A stretch of DNA of 64,000 nucleotides from DATAGF01 sp963834875. GTDB lineage: Bacteria > Actinomycetota > Thermoleophilia > Miltoncostaeales > Miltoncostaeaceae. Below the pieces are notes generated by a model that made no database searches, had not been told where the DNA came from, and was given only the letters and a program-made list of their open reading frames with translations. A program made the position numbers and the translations under genes. The number at the start of each line of letters is the position of its first letter. Position 1 is the first letter of the stretch. Shown here piece after piece: positions 19,294 through 29,594 of this stretch. The DNA lies in NCBI GenBank assembly GCA_963834875.1, contig CAWIDG010000024.1, positions 1 to 64,000 on the forward strand, read 5' to 3'.

Positions 19294-20324
19294 TCATGCG
19301 CCCACCGCGCGCGCATGGCCCGGTACGGCCTGCCTCGGCACAGGCCGCCACGCCGCGCCACGCGAGCCGACTCGCGAGGCCGCCGAGCAGCGGGCCGGTC
19401 CAGGTCGGGTCAGCCGCCGATCGCCGCGCGGAAGCTGCGCCCACTCGGCCTCCCAGGAGAGGTCCTCGGGCGGGTAGGCGATCTCCTCGACGTCGGGCGG
19501 CCCCAGCTCGGGCCGCATGCGGTAGATCCGCAGCTTCTGGGGCCCGTAGGAGCCGGCCAGGCCCGTCGACCTGCAGCTTCGCCGTGCGGCAGTAGACCTC
19601 GAGGGCGAACAGGTTCTTCCACTCCGTCCAGCTCACGTGGAACGTCGCCCACGGCGCCGCGCGGCTGCCGGCTCGCCGAGGATGAGCGACCGCGTTGTCC
19701 TCGACCGGCATGTCCCAGAAGCTCGTGCGCAGCAGCGCCGCGTGCAGCGGCAGCGGGCCGAGGAGCCAGTGGCAGAGATCGAGCAGGTGCATCCCCTGGT
19801 CGAGCAGCTCGCCGCCGCCCGAGACGCGCGGGTCGGCGCGCCACTCGCGGTCGTAGCCGAGCCGGCCCGCCGTGGCCGTAGCGGGCGCGCAGGAACATGA
19901 GCTCGCCGTGCGCGCCCGAGCGCGCCTCCTCGACGGCGCGCGCGATCCCCGGGTGGAAGCGGTGGTTGAAGCCGACCTTGACGAGCCGGCCGGCGCGCTC
20001 GGCGGCCGCCGCGAGCGCGTCGACCTCCTCGACCGAGGCCCGCGCCGGCTTCTCGACCAGCACGTGCGCGCCGGCCTCGAGCGCCGGCGGCCGCGTCGCG
20101 CGAGCGCGTCGTGCCTCGTCGCGACCACCACGACGTCGGGCGCAGCCCGAGCAGCTCGTCGAGGTCGCGCAGCCGCTGCGCGCGCCGCGCTCGGCGGCGA
20201 GCGCCTCGGCGCCGCCGCGGACGACGTCGAATGCGCCCGACCAGCCGGTCGGCGCCGAGCGCCGCGGCGCGCTTGCCGCCGATCAGGCCGCAGCCGACGA
20301 TCGCCACGCGCAGGGCGCGCTCAT
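19294..20324 (-). CDS. Gfo/Idh/MocA-family oxidoreductase (frameshifted)
   Basis: An NAD(P)-dependent sugar oxidoreductase. It starts with a Rossmann fingerprint, VAIVGCGLIGGKRAAALGAD, followed by VVVATRHDALA and the catalytic-Lys motif MLVEKPARASVEEVDALAAA. Then come VKVGFNHRFHPGIARAVEEA, SGGGELLDQGMHLLDLCHWL (the conserved DxGxHxxD-like region), and SWTEWKNLFALEVYCRTAKL. The start ATG at 20324 overlaps the end of the kinase gene. At least five frame changes are present and the stop is approximate. In the cluster it probably oxidises or reduces a nucleotide- or phospho-sugar; the exact substrate is unknown. Confidence 0.75.
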
Positions 20325-21307
20325 CGCGTACTCCTGCCCGACGCAGCCCTGGAAGTCGAAGTCGAACCGCACCTCGGGCGCGCCCGCCGCCGCCATCGCC
20401 TGGCGCGCGTCGTCCGGCTGGCGCGCGTAGACGAGCAGGAAACCGCCGCCGCCTGCGCCGACGAGCTTGCCACCGACGGCGCCGGCGCGGCGGGCAGCGT
20501 GTAGAGCGTGTCGATGCGCTCGGTGGTCATCCCCGGCGAGCGGCGCGCGCTTGTTCTCCCAGTGCTCGTGCATCAGCTCGCCGTAGCCGACGAGGTCGCC
20601 CGCCTCGAGCAGCCCGCGGCTCTCGAGGCCGATCTCCTTCGTCCGATGGAGATTCTCGAGCATCGTCGCCGTCGAGCTCGCGCGTGCGCTGGTCCTGGTC
20701 GCTCAGGATGCTCGCGGCCTGCGCGCCTCGCCGTGAAGAAGAGCAGGAGGTGGTCGCGCAGTCCGCTGCAGCGTCTCGGCGGAGAGCCGCAGCGGCTCCA
20801 CGGTCACCGGTCGTCGGGGTGGAAGGTGTAGGCGCAGATGCCGCCGTGGGCGGCGACGTACTGGTCCTGCTTGCCGACCGGCTCGCCGAGCACGTCGATC
20901 TCGATGTGCGCATGCCGCCTCGGCGAGCCGCCGGCGTCGTCGCCATGCGCCCGGCAAGCGAGAGCGCCTTGAGCAGGCAGACGGTGAACGCGCCCGAGGA
21001 GCCCAGGCCGGTCCCGGCCGGGACGTCGGCGACCGAGGCGATCTCCAGCGGCGCTGCCGTCCCAGTGGCGCATCAGCGCCTCGCGCAGGATCGGGTGGCG
21101 GATCTGCCGCGGGTCGTCGACCTCCTCGAACTCCGAGTACTTGAGCCGGAAGCGCGTTGGAAGACCGTGTGGGTGAGCATGTAGACGTACTTGTCGATCG
21201 CGCCGCCGAGCAGGAAGCCGCCGTGCTCTCGGTAGTAGGACGGCAGGTCGGTTCCCCCGCCGCCGAGGGAGATGCGCAGCGGCGCGCGGCGTGAAGATCA
21301 TGCTCAT
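20321..21307 (-). CDS. hddA: D-glycero-D-manno-heptose 7-phosphate kinase, GHMP family (frameshifted)
   Basis: GHMP kinase. The N-terminus reads MSMIFTPRAPLRISLGGGGT across a frame change, followed by GGFLLGGAIDKYVYML. FRLKYSEFEEVDDPRQIRHP and EIDVLGEPVGKQDQYVAAHG are characteristic of HddA-type heptose kinases, and GAGGGGFLLVYARQPDDARQ is GHMP motif 3. In that pathway HddA makes D-glycero-alpha-D-manno-heptose 1,7-bisphosphate, the step before GmhB. The ATG at 21307 overlaps the epimerase stop. GmhA and GmhB on the same strand support the call. Frame changes occur near 20500, 20680, 20800, 21060 and 21270. Confidence 0.75.
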
Positions 21308-22272
21308 CGGCGCCCTCGCTCCAGGACGCACTCGTTCGCGTCGAACCAGTCGAGCGTACGCTCGACGGCCTCGGCGATGGTCAGCCCGGCGCTCCAGCCG
21401 AGTGACCGCAGGCGCGAGCAGTCGAGCAGGATCAGCGGGCTGTCGCCGACCCAGCCGCGCGTGCCGCCCGTGTACTCGATCGCCGGGCTCACGCCGAGGT
21501 GGCGGCATGACCGCGCGACGGAGTCGTCGACGATCCGACGATCTCGTCGATGCCGAGGTTGTAGACGCGAAGCCGCCGGCGTCGTGGGCGGCCGGCGCGG
21601 AGCAGGATCGCCGTCGACGCAGTCGCCCACGTAGAGGTACGACTTCCCTGGCGGCCGTCACCGAGCACGGTGAGCGCGCGTCGGGATCGTCGCGCAGCGC
21701 GCGGTAGAAGTCGAACAGATGCCCGTGCGTGTAGCGCTCGCCGAGGACCGAGACGAAGCGGAGGATGACGCCGGTGAACCCGTAGCCCTCGCAGTAGGCC
21801 TCGATCAGGGCCTCTCCCGCTAGCTTCGAGGCGCCGTAGAGCGAGGTCTGGACCGGGAACGGGCGCGTCTCGGGCGTCGGGAAGACGTCCGGCTCGCCGT
21901 AGACCGAGCCGATCGATGCGAAGACGATCCTGCGACGCCCGTCGCGCGCATCGCCTCGAGCACGGTGAAGGTCGCGACTGTGTTCTGCTCGAAGTCGCGC
22001 TACGGGTCCTCGAGGCCGAAGCGCACGTCGGCGTTCGCCTGCAAGTGGAAGACAGTGTCGCAGCCCGCCATCGCCTCGCGCAGCGCGTCCGCGTCGAGCA
22101 CGTCGCCCTCGACCACGATCGCGGCGGCGACGCCTCGAGCACCTCGACGAACTCGCGGCTGGCCGGTAGAGAAGTCGTCGAAGACGACGACCTCGACGCC
22201 GTCCGGCAGCAGCCGGTCGGCGAGGTTGCTGCCGATGAAGCCGGCCCCGCCGGTGACGAGCGCGCGCCTCAC
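21304..22272 (-). CDS. NAD-dependent sugar epimerase/dehydratase (frameshifted)
   Basis: Extended SDR. The GTG start at 22272 gives RRALVTGGAGFIGSNLADRL, the GxxGxxG NAD site, then VEVVVFDDFSTGQPR, VEGDVLDADALREAMAGCDT and FHLQANADVRFG. After frame changes it continues with VYNLGIDEIV and IEYTGGTRGWVGDSPLILLD, ending ANECVLERGRR. The YxxxK catalytic pair lies in a badly shifted part and cannot be shown directly. The stop overlaps the HddA start. It is likely a UDP-hexose or GDP-heptose epimerase of the glycan pathway; the substrate is not determined by sequence alone. Confidence 0.75.
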
Positions 22273-22374
22273 GCGGCGTAACCCACGGGTTGGAGCGGAG
22301 ACGCTATGGCGGCGATCGGAGGCGCGGACGATCGGGCTCCAGGGCAGGGCGGTTTTCCACCGCGAGCGAGCACT

Positions 22375-22730
22375 CTAACGCGCAGGCTCTTGACGACCTT
22401 GAAGCGGATGATGTCGCCGTGGCACGGGCAACGCTGACGCGCCACTCGCAGGGGCGCAGGGTGGGCACGGTGTTCGCCGCCTCGAACGCGTAGTACACCG
22501 GCGGGTCGGTACTCTCAGCACGGTGGTACGCCTCGGTGGAGATATGCGCCGGTCGGGCGGGTCAACGACGCACGCGAACACGCAGGCGTCGCATCGGAGC
22601 AGGCGGTAGGGGTCGGCGATGGCGCGTACGCGGATCTACCTGGCGTCGCGCGCACGGGTTCTGCAGAACCGGTACGCGCAGCGCTCGCCGCCGTCGACCA
22701 CCCACCTCGGCCGCCTCGAGCGTGAACCCG
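22375..22730 (-). CDS. Small cysteine-containing protein, unrecognised (frameshifted)
   Basis: Between the epimerase and the aldolase genes a minus-strand stretch reads ERCAYRFC, then AIADPYRLLRCDACVFACVV, YYAFEAANTVPTLRPCEWRV and GDIIRFKVVKSLRVR. The cysteine spacing (C-x4-C, then CxxC) suggests a small metal-binding protein of about 115 residues. At least three frame changes are needed and both ends are uncertain. No family was recognised. Confidence 0.3.
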
Positions 22731-23417
22731 GCCGACGCGGCGTCGTCGTGGAACATCTGGACCGTCTCGAGCGAGAACTCGTCGAGGTCCTTGCCGAGCA
22801 GGTCGAGCTTGCGAGCAGGTCGTGGGTCACCGTGATGATGTGGCAGCCGATCGCGTCGGCCTGGAAGACGTTCAGCACCTCGCGCGGGCTCGCCCAGATC
22901 AGCTCCGCCCGCGGCGCCGCGCGCAGCATCTCGAGCGGCCCGCGCCATCAGCGGCACCGGGTCGCGGCCGGTGTCGGCGACCGGCCGGCGAAGACGGAGA
23001 CGAAGCTCGGCGCGCCCGTCGCCGAGCGCCGCCGCGATCTCCTCGACCTGGCGCGGGCGTCAAGAGCGCGGTGACGTTCACCTGGACGCCGCTCGGCGAC
23101 AGCTCGCGGATGAGCGTCGGTCTCGACTCGCCGCGCGTGTTGGTGACCGGGATCTTCACGTAGACGTTGTCGCCCCAGCGCGGCGATCTCGTGCGCCTGG
23201 CGCTCCATCTCGGCGACGTCGTCGGCGAACACCTCGAACGAGATCGGCCGGTCCGTGATCGCGCTCGAGCACTCGCTGCGCGAACGCCCGCGTAGTCGGC
23301 GACGCCGGCCTTGCGCATCAGGCGTCGGGTTGGTGGTGAAGCCCGCGATGTGCGGCTCGCGCGGCCAGCCGCAGCATGCCGTCCAGGTCGGCGCCGTCGG
23401 CGAAGATCTTCGTGCAT
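22705..23417 (-). CDS. Transaldolase-family aldolase (frameshifted)
   Basis: A single-domain TIM-barrel aldolase of the TalC/MipB/transaldolase type, about 235 residues. Pieces: KIFADGADLDGMLRLA, GFTTNPTLMRKAGVADYAG, RPISFEVFADDVAEMERQAH, NVYVKIPVTNTRGES (the Schiff-base Lys is in VYVKIP), VQVNVTALLT, SFVSVFAGR, AELIWASPREVLNVFQADAI and CHIITVTHDLLAKLDLLGKD. The ATG at 23417 is the best start, with one inserted base just after it. Inside a heptose cluster a transaldolase could supply sedoheptulose 7-phosphate, the substrate of GmhA. This link is inference. Confidence 0.75.
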
Positions 23418-23433
23418 GGTCGACGAGGTCGAG

Positions 23434-24034
23434 TCATCGGGCCTCCTCGCCGAGCCTGGCGGGCGCCGGCGCGACGATCGCGCGCGGCCTCGAGCGAGGT
23501 CGCCGCGCCGTGGTCGGCTCGGCGCCGCGCTCGCCGGTGCGCTGAGCGCGGGTGCTCGACGAGCACGGTCGCGCAGCCGGCCGCGCCGGCCGGCCTCGAC
23601 GTCGACGTCGGAGTCGCCGATCATCCACGAGCTCGCGCGCGAGGTCGAGGCCGAGCTCGTCGGCGGCCCGCAGCAGCAGCCCGGGCGCCGGCTTGCGGCA
23701 GTCGCACGGCGCCCGAGTCGGGGACGGTGCCGTCGGGTGGTGGCAGCAGTAGCGCACGCCGTCGAGCTCCACGCCCTCGCCGCCAGCAGCGCCGACGACG
23801 CGTCGTGCACCGCTCGAGCCGCGAGCGTCGGCCTGCCCTTCGCGGCGCGGGCTGATTGGAGACACGACCAGCGGGAAGCCCGGCGTCGCGCAGCGCCGCA
23901 GCGCCTCGGCCGCGCCCGGGGCGAGCGCGACGTCCTCGGCCCGGTACGGCGACTCGTGGCGCCCGGTCGCGCGGTCCAGACCGGCTCGTTGATCACGCCG
24001 TCGCGGTCGAGGAAGACGGCGCGGCCGGCGTCAT
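23434..24034 (-). CDS. gmhB: D,D-heptose 1,7-bisphosphate phosphatase (frameshifted)
   Basis: HAD phosphatase of the GmhB/HisB-N group. Motif I is AVFLDRDGVINEPVW, a DxD nucleophile pair. The family zinc loop is visible as YCCHHP, then CDCRKPAPGLLLRAADELGL. Motif IV is WMIGDSDVDVEAGRAAG. The C-terminus ends APARLGEEAR at TGA 23434-23436. The start ATG 24034 overlaps the GmhA stop and needs a one-base correction to join motif I. It removes the C7 phosphate from heptose 1,7-bisphosphate, after HddA or RfaE kinases and before nucleotide transfer. Confidence 0.8.
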
Positions 24035-24647
24035 GCGGCGACGAGGCCTCCGCACGCTGTCGTGTCCCATTTGCCGGCGCGCCTGCCAGCGCCGGGTGGG
24101 AGACGAGCAGGTGCCAGACGACGGCCTGAAAGGCCTCGACGTGCGGCGTGAGGCGCTCGGGCGGCGCGTCGGGACGACGACGCACGCGTCGGCGAGCCGC
24201 GCGGTCGTGCCGTCGCGCTGCCGACCACCCCGAGCACGGCGCGCCGACCTCGCGCGCGAGCTCGACGCGCGTGGACGAGGTTCATGGCAGATGCCGTGCT
24301 CGCGCGAGCCGCCGCCGACCGAGAAGACGAGCACCGCGTCGCTGGCGCCGAGCCGCGAGCCCCGCAGCCACGTCGACGTAGGCCGTCTCCCAGCCCTCGT
24401 CGTTGATGCGCGCGGTCAGCTCCGAGACGTTGTCGGTCGGCGCGTAGCTCTCCAGGTCGCAGAGCTTGCGGAAGTCGTTAACCGCGTGCGATGCGTGGCC
24501 GGCGCCGCCGCCGACGCCGAGGATGAACAGCCGCCCGCCGCGTTCTCGCACGTCGGCCAAGGCGTCCGCGATCGCATCGATCCGCGACGCGTCGAGGGCC
24601 GAGGCGATCGTCGCAGCCTCTCCGAGATACCGGGCCGCAAAGGACAT
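24031..24647 (-). CDS. gmhA: Sedoheptulose 7-phosphate isomerase, SIS domain (frameshifted)
   Basis: First gene of the minus-strand heptose block. It reads SFAARYLGEAATIASALDAS, GGRLFILGVGGGAGHASHAV (the SIS phosphosugar loop), NDFRKLCDLESYAPTDNVSE and LTARINDEGWETAYVD. After a frame change near 24350 it continues DAVLVFSVGGGSRE then MNLVHA and AAVLGVVG. This is the GmhA pattern: the enzyme converts sedoheptulose 7-phosphate to D-glycero-D-manno-heptose 7-phosphate. The C-terminal part shifts frame again before the TGA at 24031-24033. Immediately upstream is a divergent promoter with overlapping -10 boxes. Confidence 0.8.
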
Positions 24648-24656
24648 GGGGGCCGG

Positions 24657-24666
24657 AAACTACAGT
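24657..24666. promoter_or_regulatory. Divergent promoter with overlapping -10 boxes
   Basis: The only 23 bases between the divergent starts at 24647 (minus) and 24671 (plus) contain AAACTACAGT. On the minus strand it gives TAGTTT, whose first base is 15 nt before the gmhA ATG. On the plus strand it gives TACAGT, first base 10 nt before the SDR ATG. Both transcripts would be leaderless and could not initiate at the same time. Confidence 0.45.
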
Positions 24667-24670
24667 AGGG

Positions 24671-25577
24671 ATGCCGAGCAACGGAGAGAGCGCGGGCGCC
24701 AGCGGCTACGGTTCCCGCGGATCCGGCGAATACGCGGACCGGGCCTGGGAGGCCAGCCTGAACAACCTCGAAGGCCGCAGGATTGTCGTCTCTGGGGGGA
24801 ACGGGAGCATCGGCGGCGCCACAGTGCACGTTGCTGCGCCGCCGCGGTTCGGTCCTCGCCGTCGGACGCGACCGCGAGCGCCTGCGTGCGCTGTCAGAGG
24901 CGGGTGCGGCCGCCCTGCCGCTGTCACTCGATCAACGTGGCGCCGCCGGCGACCTGGCACGCGCCACAGAGCGCCAGCTCGGTGGAGTGGACGCCATGGT
25001 CGCAGCCACCGGCGGCTACGGACCCATCGGGCCGACGCGCTCAGTGGACCTGGACGCGCTGCGCGCCTCCTCGAGGCCAACCTCCTCGCGATCCTGGCCT
25101 GCATCCAGGCCCTCGCCCCCGCGCTCGACCGCGCCACCGACCCATCTCGTGCTGCTCTCGGCGGGGCGCGACCGGCGCCGCTCCCCGGTACGCCGCCTAT
25201 TCGATCGCGAAGGTCGCGACCGTACGTTTGGTGGAGGCCCTCGCCTCTGAAGAACCGGGTTGGCGCGTGAACACGGTCGCCCCAGGATTCGTGGCGACGC
25301 GCATTCACGATGCGACGCGCGACGCCGGACCCGAGGCGGCGGGCCAAGTTTACGCCGACACAGAGCGCCAGGCCGTCCGGGCCTCGCCGCCGAGCTCGCT
25401 GCCGAGCTGATCGCGTTCCTGGTAGGGCCTGACGCGGCCGGCATCACCGGGCGGCTCATCAGCGCTGTCTGGGATCCCTGGCGGAACGAGGGCGGGCGGC
25501 GGCGGTTGCGCGAAGGAGCCCAGCTCGGGCGCCTGCGCCGAGTCAACGGCATGACGATCGTGCAGGTCGCCACCTAG
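24671..25577 (+). CDS. Short-chain dehydrogenase/reductase (frameshifted)
   Basis: Classical SDR. After an N-terminal extension (MPSNGESAGASGYGSRGSGE) it has RRIVVSGGNGSIGGATV (TGxxxGxG-type NAD(P) site with Ser for Thr), LAVGRDRERLRALSEAGAAA, GGVDAMVAATGGYGPIGPT, and the catalytic region YAAYSIAKVATVRLVEALAS (YxxxK). It continues WRVNTVAPGFVATRIHDATR and AAGITGRLISAVWDPWRNEG. At least four frame changes are present. The stop TAG overlaps the next GTG by one base. It is co-transcribed with a sugar dehydrogenase; the substrate is unknown. Confidence 0.75.
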
Positions 25578-26831
25578 TGCTCGTGGTGGTGCTGGGCGCC
25601 TGGCACCTCGGCGCCGTCGCCGCCGTCGCTCTCGCCGACTGGGGCCGCGACGTGGAGATTTGGGACCGGGACCCGCACGTCCGAGGCGAGCTCACCGGCG
25701 GCCGAACCATGGTGGATGAGCCGGGACTAGCCGTCGGCATCAGGCGGGGGGGCGCCCGGGTTGCGCGTGCAGCAGGGTGACACACCCGCGCTCGACGCGG
25801 CCGACGTGGTTCTCGTGGCCTACGACACGCCACTGGACGAGGAGGATCGGCCTGATCTGGCGCCATTCGCGAAGCCGTAGAGCACGCGGCGGCGTCCGCC
25901 CGGCGCGGTGCGCTCGTCCTGCTACACAGCCAGCTGCCGGTCGGCACCGCCGCAATCTTTCGGGCCGTGTTGGATCGACGTGGGCGCGGTGACCTACTCC
26001 TCGCGGTCACGCCCGAGAACCTCCGGCCTGGGCCGGGCGCTCGACGATTTCGCCGAGCCACAGGCGCTGACGGTGGGGGCGGACGACCCAGCCGCGGCGG
26101 AGGCAGCGGCCGCGTTTTGGGCCCCAGCCGGGGTCGAGGTCAATTGGTCGGATACGGCCACCGCAGAGCTGTCGAAGCACCTGATCAACGCGACGCTCGC
26201 AGCGTGCACAGCGTTGGGCAACGAGATGCCCCTCGTCGCAGCCTCCACCGGTGCCGACGCGACACTCGCGGCCCGGCTTGCGCGCCGCGACCCACGACTT
26301 GCGTCCCTGCCGCTCATCCCGGGGATGCTCGGATCGGCGGAGGAACGCTCGCCCGTGATGTCGGCGTGCTGGCGGAGCGCGGGGGCTCTGATTCGCTGGC
26401 GGCGGCTGTGGAGCGAGCCAATCGCAGGCGTCTCGAGGCGATCGCTGAACGCGTGGCGGACAAGCGGGGGGCCAGTTGCGGTTCTGGGCCTGACCTACAA
26501 GCCGGGCACGTCCACCCTTCGGCGGTCGATGGCTTTGGAACTCGCGGCGCGGCTCGCCGACGCCGGCATCGAGGTCCGCGCACACGACCCGCGCGTGCGG
26601 GCAGACGACCCCGCGCTGGCCCGGCTGCGCCCGGCTCAGGTCGTGGGCCTCGAAGCGGCGCTGGCGAGAGCGGCGACCGTCGTAGTGGCGACGGCGCACC
26701 CGGAGTTCAGCACCATAGACGCGGACGCGCTCGGCGGAGGCGCGGTGACGGTGATCGATCTTGTCGGCGGGCTCGATCGTACGCGCGACTGGGCGGAGAT
26801 CGACTTTAGGGGCCGTGAGCCGGAGAAGTGA
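25577..26831 (+). CDS. UDP-glucose/GDP-mannose dehydrogenase family protein (frameshifted)
   Basis: An NAD-dependent sugar-nucleotide dehydrogenase of the UGD/WecC family. The Rossmann N-terminus is VVVLGAWHLGAVAAVALADW, in which the usual second Gly of GxGxxG is Trp. Then come DVVLVAYDTPLDEEDRPDLA, LVLLHSQLPVGTAAIFRAVL, TPENLRLGRALDDF, and SDTATAELSKHLINATLAAC (substrate Lys/Asn helix). The C-terminal domain has VAVLGLTYKPGTSTLRRSMA. The last 300 codons are almost continuous. The Cys nucleophile expected in the central domain was not located with certainty. Products would be a uronic acid or related sugar for the glycan. Confidence 0.75.
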
Positions 26832-27605
26832 CATGGGACCGCCCGGTGTGAGGCGGGTGGCCCCCGCCAGCGAGGAAGTAGTTCGGGGCGCGCGCGGGCA
26901 CGGCCTCCTCGGGGCCGAACGGCCCGGCGAGGTCGGCCGGACGAAGAAGGCGTTCACCCCGGCCAGGTCGGTGTGGACGAGGCGGTAGCCCTTGGCGCCG
27001 GCCAGGCCCCGGAGCGCCGCCAGCGAGGCCCCGAAGTGGTCCGAGCCGTCCCAGGCGACGCGGGGCTCGAGCGGCTGCACCAGGTCGGCTCCGGCCCGAG
27101 GTGGGCGTTGTACTCGATACGACCAGGGCGCGCGGCCGCGCCCGAGCGCGCGCCAGATCCAGTAGTCGATGCCGTCAACGTCGATCGACATGACGTCGGG
27201 CTCGGGCGAGGGGGCGTGGTCGGCCAGGAGCGCGTCAACGTTCTCCGGGCCCACCTGGGCCCGCACCGTTCGCACGCCGGGGTGGCCCTCGTAGCGGGCG
27301 TCGAGCGCCGCGAACAGGTCGGGGTCGGCCTCCATGAACAGCCCCGGCCAGCCGAGCACGGCGGCGAGGAAGACGCAGTTGCCCTCGACGCCGGTCCCGA
27401 CCCCGAACTCGACGAAGCCGCCGCCGGCGATGCCGATGCGCCGCAGGATCTCCTCGATCGCGCCGTCCTCGCCGTTCTGGGAGAAGACGCGCAGTCTCGT
27501 GGGGCGCCAGGTCGGGGGCCGCCGGGCGCGCCGGGCCCTGCCCGTGGCGCGCGTAGCGGTCCGCCAGCAGTGCCAGCGACGCGTAGGCCGCCCGCGCGTC
27601 CGAGC

Positions 27606-27609
<4 letters not shown>
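26806..27609 (-). CDS. FkbM-like methyltransferase-fold protein (frameshifted)
   Basis: The better copy of the protein also seen at 2965-3715. GTG 27609 gives SSDARAAYASLALLADRYAR. After frame changes: FVEFGVGTGVEGNCVFLAAV-type SAM region, then a long continuous part, GWPGLFMEADPDLFAALDAR, VDALLADHAPSPEPDVMSID and DGIDYWIWRALG. Then VIEYNAHLGPE, WDGSDHFGASLAALRGLAGA and GYRLVHTDLAGVNAFFVRP. It ends at TAA 26806-26808 and overlaps the convergent dehydrogenase gene. The fold resembles FkbM methyltransferases. Its start overlaps the gmd stop (GTGA), so it is in the gmd-rmd operon. Confidence 0.6.
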
Positions 27610-28577
<968 letters not shown>

Positions 28578-28581
28578 CGGC

Positions 28582-29499
28582 TCACTCGCGGTCCTCGTCG
28601 ACGACGCGCTCGCGCCACCAGTCGAGGGTGTCGGCCAGGGTCGTCTCGATCGGGATCTCGGGCGTCCATCCGGTGTCGTCGCGCAGGCGCGCGGGCGAAC
28701 CATAGAGGTCGGGTTGCTCCCCCGGCCGGCGCAGGTCCTCCTCGGAGGTGAACGTCACGGGGATCCGCGCGAGCGGCGCCAGGCCCTCGACGAGGTCGCG
28801 CACCGGCCGCGAGCCGCCGCTGCACGCCAGGTAGACGGCGTCGGGGTCGCCGCGCTCGAGGATGAGGAGGTAGGCCCGCACCATGTCGCGGACGTCGGTG
28901 AAGTCGCGCCGGGTGTCGAGGTTGCCCACCCTCACCTCGACCCGCTCGCGGCCCTCGTGCTCGGCCTGCGCGATCTGGCGCGCGACGTTGGGCACCACGA
29001 ACCGCGCGTCCTGCCCGGGCCCGATGTGGTTGAAGGCCCGCACGCGCAGCGCCGGCAGGCCGTAGGCCGCGCGGTACTGGGCGGCCGCGAGGTCGGCGGC
29101 CGCCTTCGATGCGCCGTAGGGCGACAGGGGCCGCAGGGGCGTCTCGGGGCCGACCGGCAGATCGTCCTGCGCCACCCGCCCGTAGATCTCCCCGCTCGAG
29201 ACGATCAGCGCGCGAACCTCCGGCGCGCCGGCGCGCAGGGCCTCGAGGAGCGCCAGGGTTCCGCGGAGGTTGACGTCCCACGTCTCCAGGGGGTCGGCGA
29301 ACGAGCCCCCGACCGACGAGACGCCCGCCAGGTGCGCGACCGCGTCGGGAGCGACCTCGCGCAAGGCGCCCGCCAGGGCCGCGCCGTCCCGGACGTCGAC
29401 CCCCGGTTCGAGCCCGTGGACCTCGTGTCCCAGCGCGGCGGCGCAGGAGGTGAGGTGGCCGCCGGCGAACCCGGTGGCGCCGGTGATGAGCAGCCGCAC
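28582..29499 (-). CDS. rmd: GDP-6-deoxy-D-mannose reductase (GDP-D-rhamnose forming)
   Basis: An intact 305-residue extended SDR, the first unbroken glycan gene. It contains RLLITGATGFAGGHLTSCAA (NAD(P) site), AHLAGVSSVGGSF, LIVSSGEIYGRV, and the catalytic PYGASKAAADLAAAQYR (YxxxK), then HIGPGQDARFVVPNVARQIA and NLDTRRDFTDVRDMVRAYLL. This matches Rmd/Tld reductases acting on GDP-4-keto-6-deoxymannose. D-rhamnose is the likelier product, but a 6-deoxytalose-forming enzyme cannot be excluded by sequence. The GTG start at 29499 has TAGCCT 15 nt upstream, so it leads the rmd-gmd-FkbM operon. Confidence 0.85.
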   Translation of the reverse strand: MRLLITGATGFAGGHLTSCAAALGHEVHGLEPGVDVRDGAALAGALREVAPDAVAHLAGVSSVGGSFADPLETWDVNLRGTLALLEALRAGAPEVRALIVSSGEIYGRVAQDDLPVGPETPLRPLSPYGASKAAADLAAAQYRAAYGLPALRVRAFNHIGPGQDARFVVPNVARQIAQAEHEGRERVEVRVGNLDTRRDFTDVRDMVRAYLLILERGDPDAVYLACSGGSRPVRDLVEGLAPLARIPVTFTSEEDLRRPGEQPDLYGSPARLRDDTGWTPEIPIETTLADTLDWWRERVVDEDRE

Positions 29500-29508
29500 G
29501 AGGCCGTG

Positions 29509-29518
29509 AGGCTAGCAA
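29509..29518. promoter_or_regulatory. Divergent -10 region around a GCTAGC core
   Basis: AGGCTAGCAA gives TAGCCT on the minus strand (15 nt before GTG 29499 of rmd) and TAGCAA on the plus strand (13 nt before an ATG at 29526). The minus-strand box is the stronger match. The plus-strand gene may instead use TACTGT at 29583. Confidence 0.4.
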
Positions 29519-29582
29519 CGGTGCCATGAGGGAAATGTGCGGGATCTTGGAGGGCGGGTTGCCGTCGCGCGCGGGGGGCCAC

Positions 29583-29588
29583 TACTGT
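29583..29588 (+). promoter_or_regulatory. -10 box (TACTGT) for the secreted protein gene
   Basis: TACTGT begins exactly 12 nt before ATG 29595, which places the predicted transcription start on the ATG. It supports 29595 over the longer ATG at 29526. Confidence 0.4.
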
Positions 29589-29594
29589 CGGCGG

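Noticed and set aside
8263..25577. Programmed frameshifting or genuine mass pseudogenisation as an explanation for broken genes.
   Set aside because: Shifts occur at irregular, frequent positions without slippery motifs, mostly as single inserted bases, while protein motifs stay conserved; read error is simpler.
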